Source: JACADW01 sp963747985 (GTDB lineage: Bacteria; Acidobacteriota; UBA6911). From it: a DNA stretch of 64,000 nt. The stretch lies in NCBI GenBank assembly GCA_963747985.1, contig CAVVHG010000003.1, forward strand, positions 186,001-250,000, read 5' to 3'. The translations under genes were made by a program, and so were the position numbers. The notes under the pieces were generated by a model. The model saw only the letters and a list, made by a program, of their open reading frames with translations. It ran no database searches and had not been told where the DNA came from. Each line of letters opens with the position of its first letter. Position 1 is the stretch's first letter. This document shows, one piece after another, positions 43,858 to 52,843 of the stretch.

Positions 43858-45095
43858 CCGACTTCGCCCTCCATGTCGCTTAGTATGCCATCCAGCGCGG
43901 CGAGAAACCCGTCAATCTGCTCGGGGCGTATAATGAACGGCGGAAGCAGGCGCAGCACCGTGTCGTGAGCCGCGTTGGCTATGAATCCCTTCCGAAGCAG
44001 GCGGGCCACGACTTCCCTGGCGGCAGCGCCGAGCTCTGCACCGATCATCAAGCCGAGGCCTCGCACCTCGCCGAGGGCATGATGGCGCTCCGCCAGCGAA
44101 CACAGACCTGCCGAAAGTTGGCGGCCGAGGTCAGTCACGTCCCGGAGAAGCCCGTCTTCCTCAATAATATCCATTACCTCCAGCGCCAGCCTGCAGGCGA
44201 GGGGGCCTCCCCCGAATGTCGTGCCGTGTTCCCCTGACTTCAGGCTGCCGGCGACGCGCGAATTGCCCAGAACCACTCCGAGAGGGTAGCCGGCAGCGAT
44301 CGACTTGGCGAGCGCCAGCAGGTCGGGTTCCACGCCGTAGTGCTGAAAGGCGAACCACTTTCCCGTTCTGCCCATGCCGGACTGGATTTCATCGAAAACC
44401 AGAAGCGCCTGGTGCCGATCGCACAGCTCGCGCGCCGCTTTGAGAAAGGGGGCAGGGATCGGCACGATACCACCCTCTCCCTGTATCGGCTCGAGCACCA
44501 TCGCGCAGACCTGGTCGCTGAATGCGGCCTCAAGGGAACCGGCGGTCAATTCCCGGACCACGTCGACATCCGGGAGGAGCGGACGGAAGGGCGCCTGGTA
44601 TTTTTCCTGTGAAGTGATGCTCAAGGCGCCGTAGGTTCTGCCGTGAAACGAGTTCTTCAGCGACAGGATGCGCGACTTCTCCGGGCCTCCGTGGATGTGT
44701 CCGTGGGCCCGTGCTATCTTCAGCGCCGCCTCGATCGCCTCGGTGCCGCTGTTGGTGAAGAAAGCGCGGGACATGCCCGAGACCCGGCAGAGGCGCTCTG
44801 CCAGTTGTCCCTGGAACGGATGGTAGAAGAGGTTCGAGCAGTGGATGATCCTCTTTCCCTGCTCGTTCAGTACCCGGGCTATCCGGGGGTGGCTGTACCC
44901 GAGCGAGTTCACAGCGATGCCGCCGAGCATGTCCAGGTATCGCTTCCCGTTCAGATCATAAATGTAGACCCCCGCCCCGTGTGATATGAACAGCTCGTAC
45001 CGGCTGTAAGTGGGAAACAAGAACCTCGCTTCGAGGTCCCGTATGCCGGAACTCCCGATGCTCGAATATCGATCTGCGCCTTCAGTCATCGCCAT
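43854..45095 (-). CDS. argD: Acetylornithine aminotransferase
   Basis: PLP enzyme converting N-acetylglutamate semialdehyde to N-acetylornithine. The 413-residue protein is a class III aminotransferase with FFTNSGTEAIEAALKIAR, NSFHGRTYGALS, LVFDEIQSGMGRTGKWFAFQ and the PLP lysine in LALAKSIAAGYPLG. The ATG at 45095 has AAGGGGA upstream; the frame extends further, but with argB coding overlapping. It could also serve succinyldiaminopimelate. The operon setting supports arginine. Confidence 0.93.
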   Translation of the reverse strand: MAMTEGADRYSSIGSSGIRDLEARFLFPTYSRYELFISHGAGVYIYDLNGKRYLDMLGGIAVNSLGYSHPRIARVLNEQGKRIIHCSNLFYHPFQGQLAERLCRVSGMSRAFFTNSGTEAIEAALKIARAHGHIHGGPEKSRILSLKNSFHGRTYGALSITSQEKYQAPFRPLLPDVDVVRELTAGSLEAAFSDQVCAMVLEPIQGEGGIVPIPAPFLKAARELCDRHQALLVFDEIQSGMGRTGKWFAFQHYGVEPDLLALAKSIAAGYPLGVVLGNSRVAGSLKSGEHGTTFGGGPLACRLALEVMDIIEEDGLLRDVTDLGRQLSAGLCSLAERHHALGEVRGLGLMIGAELGAAAREVVARLLRKGFIANAAHDTVLRLLPPFIIRPEQIDGFLAALDGILSDMEGEVG

Positions 45096-45882
45096 GTATG
45101 CACGTCCCCTTGATCTCGCCCCCCTCAAGCGCCGCCGAGAGGGCGCCTGGTGATTTGCCCGGCAGGATATAGACAGAGCGAACGCCATTGCGAAGAGCTT
45201 CGAGGCAGGAAGCGGTCTTGGGCAACATTCCGCCTTTCACCACTCCCTCGCGCCGCAATCCCGCGATTGCCCGGGCGTCGAGGCTGGCAATCACCTCTCC
45301 CCGCGCATCCATCACACCCGCCACATCCGTCAGATATATCAGGGCGTCGCAACCGGTTCCAGAAGCGCAGACAGAGGCCATCTGATCCGCATTGACGTTG
45401 TATAAATGCCGGTCCGATCCCAGCGCGATACTGGCCACCACCGGCGTGAGACCGGTTTCGAACATCCGATCGAAAAAGCCGCGGTCAACTTCGGTGGGCT
45501 GCCCGACGAAGCCAAGTTCGTCGCCGGTTCCACCGGGGTCTTTGAGTCGTTCACAGCGGACGCACGACGCGTCGGCCCCGCATATTCCTATCGCGCCGAC
45601 TTTCGAGGCCCCCAGGGCAACAACAAGGTTCTTGTTCACCTCTCCCGCAAGAACCATCAGCGCAACCTCCAGCGTCGCCTCGTCGGTCACTCTTAATCCC
45701 GCCACGAACCGCGACTCCATGCCCAGGGCCTCGAGACGGCGATTGAGGCGTTTGCCCCCGCCGTGCACGATCAGAACCTCCGTGCCGCGTGCCACCGCGG
45801 CCGCGACCTCACGGACAATCCGGGCCCTTGTCGGTTCATCCTCCAGGATGCTTCCTCCCAGCTTAACCGCGACTCTCCGCAT
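45082..45882 (-). CDS. argB: Acetylglutamate kinase
   Basis: Phosphorylates N-acetylglutamate. The 266-residue protein starts MRRVAVKLGGSILED, has IVHGGGKRLNRRLEALG, VNADQMASVCASG and LTDVAGVMDARGEVI, and ends KGTCIHGDD. Family length is about 260-300. The start has CAGGAGAC upstream and lies 20 bases inside argC. Some branches of this kinase group act on other acetyl or LysW substrates, but the neighbours are all arginine genes. Confidence 0.93.
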   Translation of the reverse strand: MRRVAVKLGGSILEDEPTRARIVREVAAAVARGTEVLIVHGGGKRLNRRLEALGMESRFVAGLRVTDEATLEVALMVLAGEVNKNLVVALGASKVGAIGICGADASCVRCERLKDPGGTGDELGFVGQPTEVDRGFFDRMFETGLTPVVASIALGSDRHLYNVNADQMASVCASGTGCDALIYLTDVAGVMDARGEVIASLDARAIAGLRREGVVKGGMLPKTASCLEALRNGVRSVYILPGKSPGALSAALEGGEIKGTCIHGDD

Positions 45883-46915
45883 TCCGTGTCTCCTGCAGTC
45901 CCATCGACTCCGCAAAGCCATGCATGATGTTGAAGTTCTGCACCGCCTGCCCCGCCGCCCCCTTGACCAGGTTGTCGAGCGCCGAAAAAATCACCGCCAT
46001 CCGTCCGCCGGCTGCGAGGCGCCAGCCGATATCGCAGAAGTTGGAGTAGTTGACGGCGCTCAACTCCGGGAGTCGTGACGGGCCGAGGAGTCGCACAAAC
46101 GGGCAGCCGTGATAACTCTCGCGGTAAAGATCGTCCAGCTCGGCGGGAGTCCGGGGGTGCTCGAAGCGAGCGTAAATCGTCGAAAGGATCCCCCTCTTGA
46201 CCGGCAAAAGGTGGGGGACGAAGCTGAACCTGTCAAATTCCCAGCCGAGCTCCTGACAGATCTCGGGTGCATGACGGTGCATGATCGGATTGTAGGCACG
46301 GAAGTTTTCCGTGACTTCGCCAAACAGCAGATCCGTGCGCAGGGACCGTCCGGCGCCTGTCACGCCTGACTTCGAATCGCAGATTATCTGCGAGCCCTGC
46401 GCCAGGACGCCGGCCCGGACGAGGGGAAGTAGCGCCAGGAGTGCCGAAGTCGGGTAACAACCCGGATTGGCGACGAGGCGCGCGCGGCGTATGGAATCAC
46501 CGTACCACTCCGGCAAGCCGTAAGCAGCCTCCAGCAGAAGCGCGGGAGACCCGTGCGCAAACCCGTACCACGAACTGTACAGGGAGGCATCGCGCAGCCG
46601 GAAAGATCCGCTCAGGTCGATGACCTTCATCTTCCGGTCGAGAATCTCAGGCACCAGCGAGTGAGAAACTTCGTTCGGAGTGCACAGGAAAACGGTCTGG
46701 CACCCCGCATCCGCCAGTTGGCCCGTGTCCGGGGCCTGGCAGGTCAACCCCGACAGGCCCCGCAGCTGAGGGTGAATGTCCGCCAACGGCTGCCCGGCCT
46801 TGCCCTCCGATGCCACCACCGCCGTGCAATCGACGGTCGGGTGCCGGAGGAGGATCTTCACCAGTTCGAGGCCGGAGTAGCCCGAGATTCCCACGATAGC
46901 GACACGGATCTTCAC
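45863..46915 (-). CDS. argC: N-acetyl-gamma-glutamyl-phosphate reductase
   Basis: NADPH-dependent reduction of acetylglutamyl phosphate to the semialdehyde. The 350-residue protein begins with the GTG codon overlapping the argR stop (GTGA), giving VKIRVAIVGISGYSGLELVK. The catalytic Cys is in VANPGCYPTSALLAL, with SGVTGAGRSLRTDLLF and the late His region HRHAPEICQELG. The frame runs 36 codons further upstream but lacks family resemblance there. Confidence 0.96.
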   Translation of the reverse strand: MKIRVAIVGISGYSGLELVKILLRHPTVDCTAVVASEGKAGQPLADIHPQLRGLSGLTCQAPDTGQLADAGCQTVFLCTPNEVSHSLVPEILDRKMKVIDLSGSFRLRDASLYSSWYGFAHGSPALLLEAAYGLPEWYGDSIRRARLVANPGCYPTSALLALLPLVRAGVLAQGSQIICDSKSGVTGAGRSLRTDLLFGEVTENFRAYNPIMHRHAPEICQELGWEFDRFSFVPHLLPVKRGILSTIYARFEHPRTPAELDDLYRESYHGCPFVRLLGPSRLPELSAVNYSNFCDIGWRLAAGGRMAVIFSALDNLVKGAAGQAVQNFNIMHGFAESMGLQETRNAESRG

Positions 46916-47355
46916 GTCAGGTACTCCCGGATCCGCTTCATGACTCTCCCTCCCAGACGCGCGTTCCTCAACAGCAGGAAAACAGTATCGTCTCCAGCCA
47001 CGCTTCCGAGGACTTCGGGCCACTCGGCCGCATCGAGGACGACCCCGAGTGAATGCGCATTCCCCGGGGGTGTTTTCAGCATCATGATGTTGCCCGAGAC
47101 CGCGCTCTTAGCCACCAGGTCCCGGATCGTTCGTCGCAGCGAACTCTCTCCCGGCATCCGGTTCACCTCGGAAGGCAACCGGTATCTGCCCCTCGCCTTG
47201 ACGAGTCCCACCTCGCGAATATCCCGGGAGAGGGTCGACTGCGTAGCCGGGAATCCTTCGCGGAGCAGAAGGTACGCCAGCTCCTGCTGGCTGGACACAG
47301 CTCTTCGGTGCACAAGATCCAGGATCTTCGCATGCCGCGGAATTCTCTTGCCCAT
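46912..47355 (-). CDS. argR: Arginine repressor
   Basis: Arginine-sensing hexameric repressor. The 147-residue protein has an N-terminal winged helix with SSQQELAYLLLREGFPATQS followed by TLSRDIREVGLVKARG, the ArgR recognition helix. The C-terminal oligomerisation domain is present (KTPPGNAHSLGVVLDAAEW). I prefer the ATG at 47355 because an alternative at 47379 falls at the predicted transcript start. It heads the arg operon it presumably controls. Confidence 0.95.
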   Translation of the reverse strand: MGKRIPRHAKILDLVHRRAVSSQQELAYLLLREGFPATQSTLSRDIREVGLVKARGRYRLPSEVNRMPGESSLRRTIRDLVAKSAVSGNIMMLKTPPGNAHSLGVVLDAAEWPEVLGSVAGDDTVFLLLRNARLGGRVMKRIREYLT

Positions 47356-47360
47356 GGCTC

Positions 47361-47376
47361 TCGATAAATATGCAAA
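47361..47376 (-). promoter_or_regulatory. Possible ARG box at the argR start
   Basis: Minus strand TTTGCATATTTATCGA matches the core of the E. coli ARG-box consensus (TGAATWWWWATTCA) at 11 of 14 places. It lies between the -10 box and the argR ATG, where a bound repressor would block transcription. Half-site symmetry is weak. Confidence 0.35.
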
Positions 47377-47386
47377 CAAAATCCTA

Positions 47387-47392
47387 ATTATA
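47387..47392 (-). promoter_or_regulatory. -10 box of the arg operon promoter
   Basis: Perfect TATAAT on the minus strand. Sixteen bases upstream stands TTGCGG, a weak -35 (three of six). The surrounding bases are unusually AT-rich for this window. Confidence 0.55.
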
Positions 47393-47520
47393 CGAATTCT
47401 ATTCCGCTCCGCAACCTTCTTGCGAGTCTGTTCTGTGATCCGGAGGCCGGCCCTGGCACGCAGGGCGGAGGAAAGATCTCACAGCAGAAGCGCGGAGGGC
47501 GCGGCGGCACACCTTCGAGG

Positions 47521-49104
47521 CTACACCTTCACGAAGGCGACACGGCGTACCGCGGGCAGGGAGCGCAGGCGTTCGAGCACGGCGGCTGCTACTTCCGAGT
47601 CCACGTTGACGATGCCGACCGCCTCGGTCGAAACCTCTCCCCGACCCAGCGCGAAACTGGCGATGTTCACGCCACTGTCGCCCAGAATCGTGCCGACGCG
47701 CCCGATGACGCCGGGCGTATCCTCGTTGCAGAGAATGAGCATGTGGCCCCCCAGAGGCGCGTCAACATCGATGCCCTGGAGCGAAACGACGTGGAGGTGT
47801 TTCCGGTGGTGAACCGCTCCCTCGACCCGCCACTGGTCCCGGTCGGTGGTCACCTTGACCGAGATCAGGTGGTTGAAGCTCCTTTCGCGGGAGCTCCTGG
47901 ACTCCAGGAAATGGATCCCGCGTTCCCTTGCGGTTTCCAGCGCATTGACCAGTGTGATCCGCTCCGTCAGGACGGGTTTGAGCGCCCCGACGAGAATCGA
48001 GCTGCACACGAGGTGCGTGTTGATCCCGGTCAGCTCGCCGTAGTACCGGACCGAGATTTCATGAATGCGGCCCTCCGCCAGCTGGCCGGCAAAGCTGCCG
48101 AGTTTCTCGCCGAGCTCGAGGAAGGGTGCGATGCTGCGATACTCGGCAAGGGACACCGACGGGAAATTCACCGCGTTGCGCACGATGCCATCGACGAAGT
48201 AGTCGCGCACCTGCAGCGCGATTTCGTATCCGACCTTCTCCTGTGCCTCCACGGTCGAAGCCCCGAGGTGAGGGGTCGCGACGACATTCGGCAGTCGGAT
48301 CAGCTCGGCGTTCGGCTCGGGTTCGTTGACAAACACATCCACTGCCGCACCTGCGAGTTTCCCGGACTTCAGCGCTGCCATGAGCGCTTCTTCAACCACC
48401 AGGTCGCCCCGGGCCGCATTCACCAGGAACGCTCCGTTTTTCATCTTGGCGATGGCTTCGGCATTGATCAGGTTGCGCGTCGCGGCGGTCACCGGCGCGT
48501 GCAAGGTGACGATGTCGGACTCCTTCAGCAGGTCGTCGAGATCCACGAGCCGGATGCTTTGCTCCCGCGCGAGGCTCTCAGAGACAAAGGGATCAAAGAC
48601 GAGCACCTCGGCCTTGAAACAAAGAGCGCGCTTCGCCACCTCCGTCCCGATTTTCCCATACCCTATGATTCCGAGCTTCTTGCCGTTGAGTTCTGTGCCC
48701 GTGAACAGCTGGCGTTCCCACCTGGCCTGCCTGAGTGAGCTGTTTGCCTGGGGTATCTTTCTCAGAAGCGCGAGCAGAAGACCCATTGTGTGTTCCGCGG
48801 CGCTGACGCTGTTGCCGGCGGGCGTGTTCATGACAACGACACCTCGGCGCGTGGCCGCCGCGAGGTCGATGTTGTCCACCCCTGTGCCGGGGCGGCCTAT
48901 CACTTTGAGTGCCGGAGCCTGATCGAGAAGATCGGCGGTGACCCTGGTCTTGCTCCTCACCAGGAGGGCATCGGCATCCGCCAACGCCTCCCGGATGCGC
49001 GCGGGGTCAGCGTCGTACGATTCCAGGACCTCGAAGCCGGGAACCGAACGCAAAGCGTCCAGGCCGGCCGCGGAGACCGGCTCAAGCGCCACGATGCGTG
49101 TCAT
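47521..49104 (-). CDS. serA: D-3-phosphoglycerate dehydrogenase
   Basis: First step of serine synthesis from 3-phosphoglycerate. The 527-residue long-form protein has the NAD loop LGIIGYGKIGTEVAKRA, FLVNAARGDLVVEEAL with the catalytic Arg, and PNVVATPHLGASTVEAQEK with the catalytic His. An intervening ASB-type domain (about 320-450) and a C-terminal ACT domain (GVIGRVGTILGDSGVNIAS) follow. The frame extends 103 codons upstream into the aminotransferase, but the ATG overlapping that gene's stop (ATGA) gives the standard length. Confidence 0.96.
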   Translation of the reverse strand: MTRIVALEPVSAAGLDALRSVPGFEVLESYDADPARIREALADADALLVRSKTRVTADLLDQAPALKVIGRPGTGVDNIDLAAATRRGVVVMNTPAGNSVSAAEHTMGLLLALLRKIPQANSSLRQARWERQLFTGTELNGKKLGIIGYGKIGTEVAKRALCFKAEVLVFDPFVSESLAREQSIRLVDLDDLLKESDIVTLHAPVTAATRNLINAEAIAKMKNGAFLVNAARGDLVVEEALMAALKSGKLAGAAVDVFVNEPEPNAELIRLPNVVATPHLGASTVEAQEKVGYEIALQVRDYFVDGIVRNAVNFPSVSLAEYRSIAPFLELGEKLGSFAGQLAEGRIHEISVRYYGELTGINTHLVCSSILVGALKPVLTERITLVNALETARERGIHFLESRSSRERSFNHLISVKVTTDRDQWRVEGAVHHRKHLHVVSLQGIDVDAPLGGHMLILCNEDTPGVIGRVGTILGDSGVNIASFALGRGEVSTEAVGIVNVDSEVAAAVLERLRSLPAVRRVAFVKV

Positions 49105-50261
49105 CGGTTTACCCCGGACTCGCCGTAATACTCGAGCGCCGCACGGCAGCCCGACCCCGTCTCGAGCGACGCCCCGGCCTCGGTCAGGGAAATCTCGAGA
49201 CATCCGACCATGCCGAGTGTCTCCAGAAAGTCGAAGTAGCCCAAATGCCCGATGCGAAGGATCTTGCCCTTCATGCTGCCCTGACCGCCGCTGATGAGGA
49301 CGCCGAACCTGTCGCGCATCATCTTCATCACCCTTGAGGGATCGACTCCCGCCGGGGGAACGAAGGCCGTCACGGCATTGCCCGAAACGCGGGGAAAGAT
49401 CTGCATGCCCCAACGCCGGATCGCTGCCCTCGTTGCGCCGGCCTGCAGGGCCGCGTTCGCGACCAGATTGTCCACACCCATCTTCAGTATCAGGTCGAGC
49501 GCCGACTTCAGCCCCTGAATTATCGATATTGCGGGAGTGTATGCACTCTGCCCCTGGGCCTGCGCCTTCCGTTCACGCCTCAGGTCCAGATAATAACGGG
49601 GCCGTCCGCACTTTTCGATCCGGCGCCACGCGCGCTCGCTGATCGAAAGCATGGCGACGCCGGGTGGCAACATGAAGGCTTTCTGCGACCCGCCAATGAC
49701 GATGTCGATTCCCCACGCATCCGTGTCGATCGGCGTGGTCCCCAAGCCGGTGATGGCATCTGTGACCAGGATAAGATCGCCCCGCTTTCGCACCTGTGCG
49801 GCGATCCCCTCGAGATCCATCATCGCACCGGTTGAAGTCTCGGTCGCCTGGAGGAAAACAGCCGAAATTTCAGGATGGGCATCCAAAGCCGCGGCGATTT
49901 GTGCCGGTTCCACCGAGTCGCCGTAGGGCACCTGAATGGTCACCTTTTCAATGCCGAAAGTGTCTGCGAGTTCGACCCATCGCTCCCCGAACTTACCGGC
50001 CACGGCAAGCAGCGCCTTCTCCCCGGGGGCCATGGTATTGACCATCGCGGCTTCCATCCCTCCACTACCAGAGCATGAAAGGATCAGAACCTCGTTGCCG
50101 GTCTTGAAGACCTGCTGCAAGCCTGCCTGAACCTCGCGGAAGAGGGCCTTGAAGTCGTCCTTGCGATGATGCATAGGAGTGACCAGGGCCTGTACCATCG
50201 CCTCAGGCAGATAGGGGGTAGGGCCCGGCATGAACATCCTGGTCTTCGAGATAAGGTTCAT
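49101..50261 (-). CDS. Class V PLP aminotransferase (serine-pyruvate / alanine-glyoxylate type)
   Basis: The 386-residue protein starts with MFMPGPTPYLPEAMVQALVT, has LSCSGSGGMEAAMVNTM and LVTDAITGLGTTPIDTDAWG, and carries the PLP lysine K194 in IGGSQKAFMLPPG. By sequence it belongs with serine-pyruvate and alanine-glyoxylate aminotransferases. Coupling to serA suggests it may act as the phosphoserine aminotransferase, as known for some archaeal class V enzymes; this is inference. The second of two close ATGs (50261) has the best spacing to AAGGGAGAG. No serB is near. Confidence 0.85.
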   Translation of the reverse strand: MNLISKTRMFMPGPTPYLPEAMVQALVTPMHHRKDDFKALFREVQAGLQQVFKTGNEVLILSCSGSGGMEAAMVNTMAPGEKALLAVAGKFGERWVELADTFGIEKVTIQVPYGDSVEPAQIAAALDAHPEISAVFLQATETSTGAMMDLEGIAAQVRKRGDLILVTDAITGLGTTPIDTDAWGIDIVIGGSQKAFMLPPGVAMLSISERAWRRIEKCGRPRYYLDLRRERKAQAQGQSAYTPAISIIQGLKSALDLILKMGVDNLVANAALQAGATRAAIRRWGMQIFPRVSGNAVTAFVPPAGVDPSRVMKMMRDRFGVLISGGQGSMKGKILRIGHLGYFDFLETLGMVGCLEISLTEAGASLETGSGCRAALEYYGESGVNR

Positions 50262-50312
50262 AGTCATCTCTCCCTTTGGTGGTGACGGGTAAGTGCCTCT
50301 GCAAAAGGCCGC

Positions 50313-50321
50313 AGTATAACA
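50313..50321 (-). promoter_or_regulatory. Extended -10 promoter of the aminotransferase-serA pair
   Basis: Minus strand TGTTATACT, an extended -10 (TGnTATACT), about 50 bases upstream of the ATG. No matching -35 is visible. The divergent waaA gene shares the 242-base region; I see only a weak TATCTT box on that side. Confidence 0.4.
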
Positions 50322-50503
50322 TATCAGCAGCAGCCGGCCCGGCCCTGCCCGATGTGAAATACTCCCTGTCTTTTCCAGCGTTCGCCACGGTGGGGAGTGC
50401 TTGAACTGGCGGCGGACTTGCCGTAACGTTCTCTGTTTGTTGGCGATTGCTATCTTCGTGCCGGGCACACGGCGACGCTCTGCCCATCCGGATACGGGAC
50501 GCG

Positions 50504-51784
50504 ATGTACTTCATCTATTCCATACTACTTGGGTTCGGCGCCGCACTCAGCATCCCGTACTGGCTTGTCAGAGGCATCCGGGAACGCAAGTACCTGGCAA
50601 ACTTCGGCCATCGCTTGGGTTTCCCTTTACCCGTAAGGCGACCGGGGCCCAAGCCTCTTTGGATACATGCGGTTTCGGTGGGTGAGGTCCTGGCGGCAAA
50701 GCCCCTTATAAAAAGCCTGAAGTCGCGGTACCCTTCGGTCCCTCTTGTCGTCTCGACGGTGACTGCCACGGGTCAGAACCTCGCCAGGAAGGAATTCGGG
50801 GATACCACTTCGGTCTTCTACTTCCCGTTCGATTGGGATTTTTGTGTCAGGCGGTTCCTGGAACGAATCCGGCCCGTCGCAGTATTGCTACTCGAAACGG
50901 AGCTGTGGCCCAACTTCCTCAAGAACTGCACGCAGGTCGGCATACCCGTTTTCCTTTTCAATGGGCGGATCTCCGACAAGTCCATCGGGCGCTATCGCAG
51001 AATCCGGTGGCTTGTCTCCCGCATGATCCGTGCCCTGAAGAGTATCGGCGCCCAAACTGAAGAGGACCGGCGCAGGTTGATCGAGCTGGGCGCATCGGAG
51101 GAGAGTGTCATCGTCACCGGCAACCTCAAGTACGACCTGGCAGCCCCGCCGATCGACCCTGAAGATGAACTGCTGCGGCTGATAAGGGCTACCCTTGGCT
51201 TGACATCTTCCTCCCCGGTAATCGTCGTGGGCAGCAGCATGAAGGGGGAAGAAGCGATTCTTCTGGATGCGTTCAGAGAAACCCGGCGCCGCGTGCCGGA
51301 TGCCAGGCTGATTCTGGCGCCGCGGCACCCGGAGAGGTTCGACGAGGTAGCCGGACTGCTGGCCTCCGGCAGCTTCACGTTTTGCCGTAGATCTCTGATA
51401 GGAAGCGCCGACCAGTCGCACGGCGAGATTCTGCTGCTCGATACCATAGGAGAGCTGCGCAGGGTGTACAGCCTTGCCACAGTAGCTGTCATCGGAGGAA
51501 GTTTCTTGCCCTACGGTGGACATAATCCACTGGAGCCCGCCAGCCTGGGAAAGGCCATCGTTTTTGGCCATGAAATGAATAACTTCCGCGAGATAGCTCG
51601 CCTTTTTGTTGAGGACAAGGCAGCGCGGCAATGCCCGACGGGAGCCCTGGCAGCAGTTCTGGTTGAGCTGCTGACGGACGAGCAGGCTCGCACCGCGCTT
51701 GGCCGCAGCGCGCTTGCCGAGTTCCGGAGGAACCAGGGGGCGACAGAAAGCACGCTTCGCATTCTGCAGCCGCACCTCGCCTGA
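50504..51784 (+). CDS. waaA: Kdo transferase
   Basis: Inner-membrane-associated GT30 enzyme that adds Kdo to lipid A precursor. The 426-residue protein has an N-terminal anchor (about 3-22), then LWIHAVSVGEVLAAKPLIKS, VVSTVTATGQNLARKEFG, LLETELWPNFLKNCTQVGIP, VIVVGSSMKGEEAILLDAF, and the CMP-binding GGSFLPYGGHNPLEPASLGK. All are typical of WaaA. The frame extends 19 codons upstream; the chosen Met directly precedes the anchor. lpxK follows five bases later. The number of Kdo residues added cannot be predicted. Confidence 0.96.
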   Translation: MYFIYSILLGFGAALSIPYWLVRGIRERKYLANFGHRLGFPLPVRRPGPKPLWIHAVSVGEVLAAKPLIKSLKSRYPSVPLVVSTVTATGQNLARKEFGDTTSVFYFPFDWDFCVRRFLERIRPVAVLLLETELWPNFLKNCTQVGIPVFLFNGRISDKSIGRYRRIRWLVSRMIRALKSIGAQTEEDRRRLIELGASEESVIVTGNLKYDLAAPPIDPEDELLRLIRATLGLTSSSPVIVVGSSMKGEEAILLDAFRETRRRVPDARLILAPRHPERFDEVAGLLASGSFTFCRRSLIGSADQSHGEILLLDTIGELRRVYSLATVAVIGGSFLPYGGHNPLEPASLGKAIVFGHEMNNFREIARLFVEDKAARQCPTGALAAVLVELLTDEQARTALGRSALAEFRRNQGATESTLRILQPHLA

Positions 51785-51789
51785 CAAAC

Positions 51790-52836
51790 ATGTACATGCC
51801 GCCGCGTTGGATATCCCCTTTGCTGTTTGTTCCCGGCGTCATTTGGGAAGCCGCGCTGCGTGCCAGGAATTCCCTGTTCGAGTCCGGAACGCTGACGGCA
51901 CGGACGCTGCCGCGCCCCGTTATCAGCATCGGCAATCTGACGCTCGGCGGCGCCGGCAAGACGCCTCTGGCCATTTACGTAGCCCGGCTTCTGGTGCAGA
52001 TCGCCGCGACACCGGTGCTCCTCAGCCGCGGATATGCAAGGCATTCGGGCCATCGATGCAGCATCGTCCCCCCTGACCTGCCAATCGCCCTGCCCGCGCG
52101 TGAACTGGGTGACGAGCCCGCGCTGGTGCGACGGAGTGTCCCCGAGGCCTGGCTGGGCATCTCGGCGGACCGGTATGAAGCCGGAGGGCACATCGCGCAG
52201 AAGGTGCCAGGCGCGGTGTTCATCCTCGACGATGGCTTCCAGCATCGCAAGCTCAGGCGCGATTTGGACCTGCTGATAGTGGATTCCACCCAGCTTCTGG
52301 AGAAGAACCGGATTTTCCCGCGCGGCAGTCTCCGGGAGCCCATTGAGGGGATGCGGCGCTGTCATGCTGTTCTCATCAACGGTGCCGGCGGTACTACGGA
52401 AGCGTCGCTGGAGGAGATTGTCAGGGGTATCCATCCGCGGGCGACAGTATTTCACTGCCGGCAGCGGATCGAGACCGTTCTCCCTTACGCAGAATGGCTC
52501 GGAACGAGCCCGGCTCCCGTTTCTGCCCCCACGCCGGCATTCCTCGTGGCTGCCATAGGCAATCCGCACAGGTTTGAACGTGACGTGGCAGCCCTCGCGA
52601 TAGAAATCCGCGGATCGCGCTTCTACAGGGACCATTTCGCCCCCCGCATTGATGATTGGCGCGCCTGTTGGGCAGAAGCGCGTGCAACCGGCGCGCAGTG
52701 CCTGTTGACCACCGAGAAGGATGCGATCAAAATTCCGGGGAATCCCGGGGTGCCGCTGATGGTGGCGGTCCAGTCGACGCACGTTTCTGAGACCGATGCT
52801 TTCCGCGAGATGATCCGCCATGCGGCAACGGGATGA
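51790..52836 (+). CDS. lpxK: Tetraacyldisaccharide 4'-kinase
   Basis: Phosphorylates the 4' position of the lipid A precursor. The 348-residue protein has the P-loop SIGNLTLGGAGKTPLAIYVA, LLSRGYARHSGH, ILDDGFQHRKLRRDLDLLIV and the later LLTTEKDAIKI motif. An N-terminal amphipathic or membrane helix (about 8-20) agrees with peripheral membrane binding. It lies between waaA and waaF, an expected order. Confidence 0.95.
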   Translation: MYMPPRWISPLLFVPGVIWEAALRARNSLFESGTLTARTLPRPVISIGNLTLGGAGKTPLAIYVARLLVQIAATPVLLSRGYARHSGHRCSIVPPDLPIALPARELGDEPALVRRSVPEAWLGISADRYEAGGHIAQKVPGAVFILDDGFQHRKLRRDLDLLIVDSTQLLEKNRIFPRGSLREPIEGMRRCHAVLINGAGGTTEASLEEIVRGIHPRATVFHCRQRIETVLPYAEWLGTSPAPVSAPTPAFLVAAIGNPHRFERDVAALAIEIRGSRFYRDHFAPRIDDWRACWAEARATGAQCLLTTEKDAIKIPGNPGVPLMVAVQSTHVSETDAFREMIRHAATG

Positions 52837-52843
52837 GGCTGAG

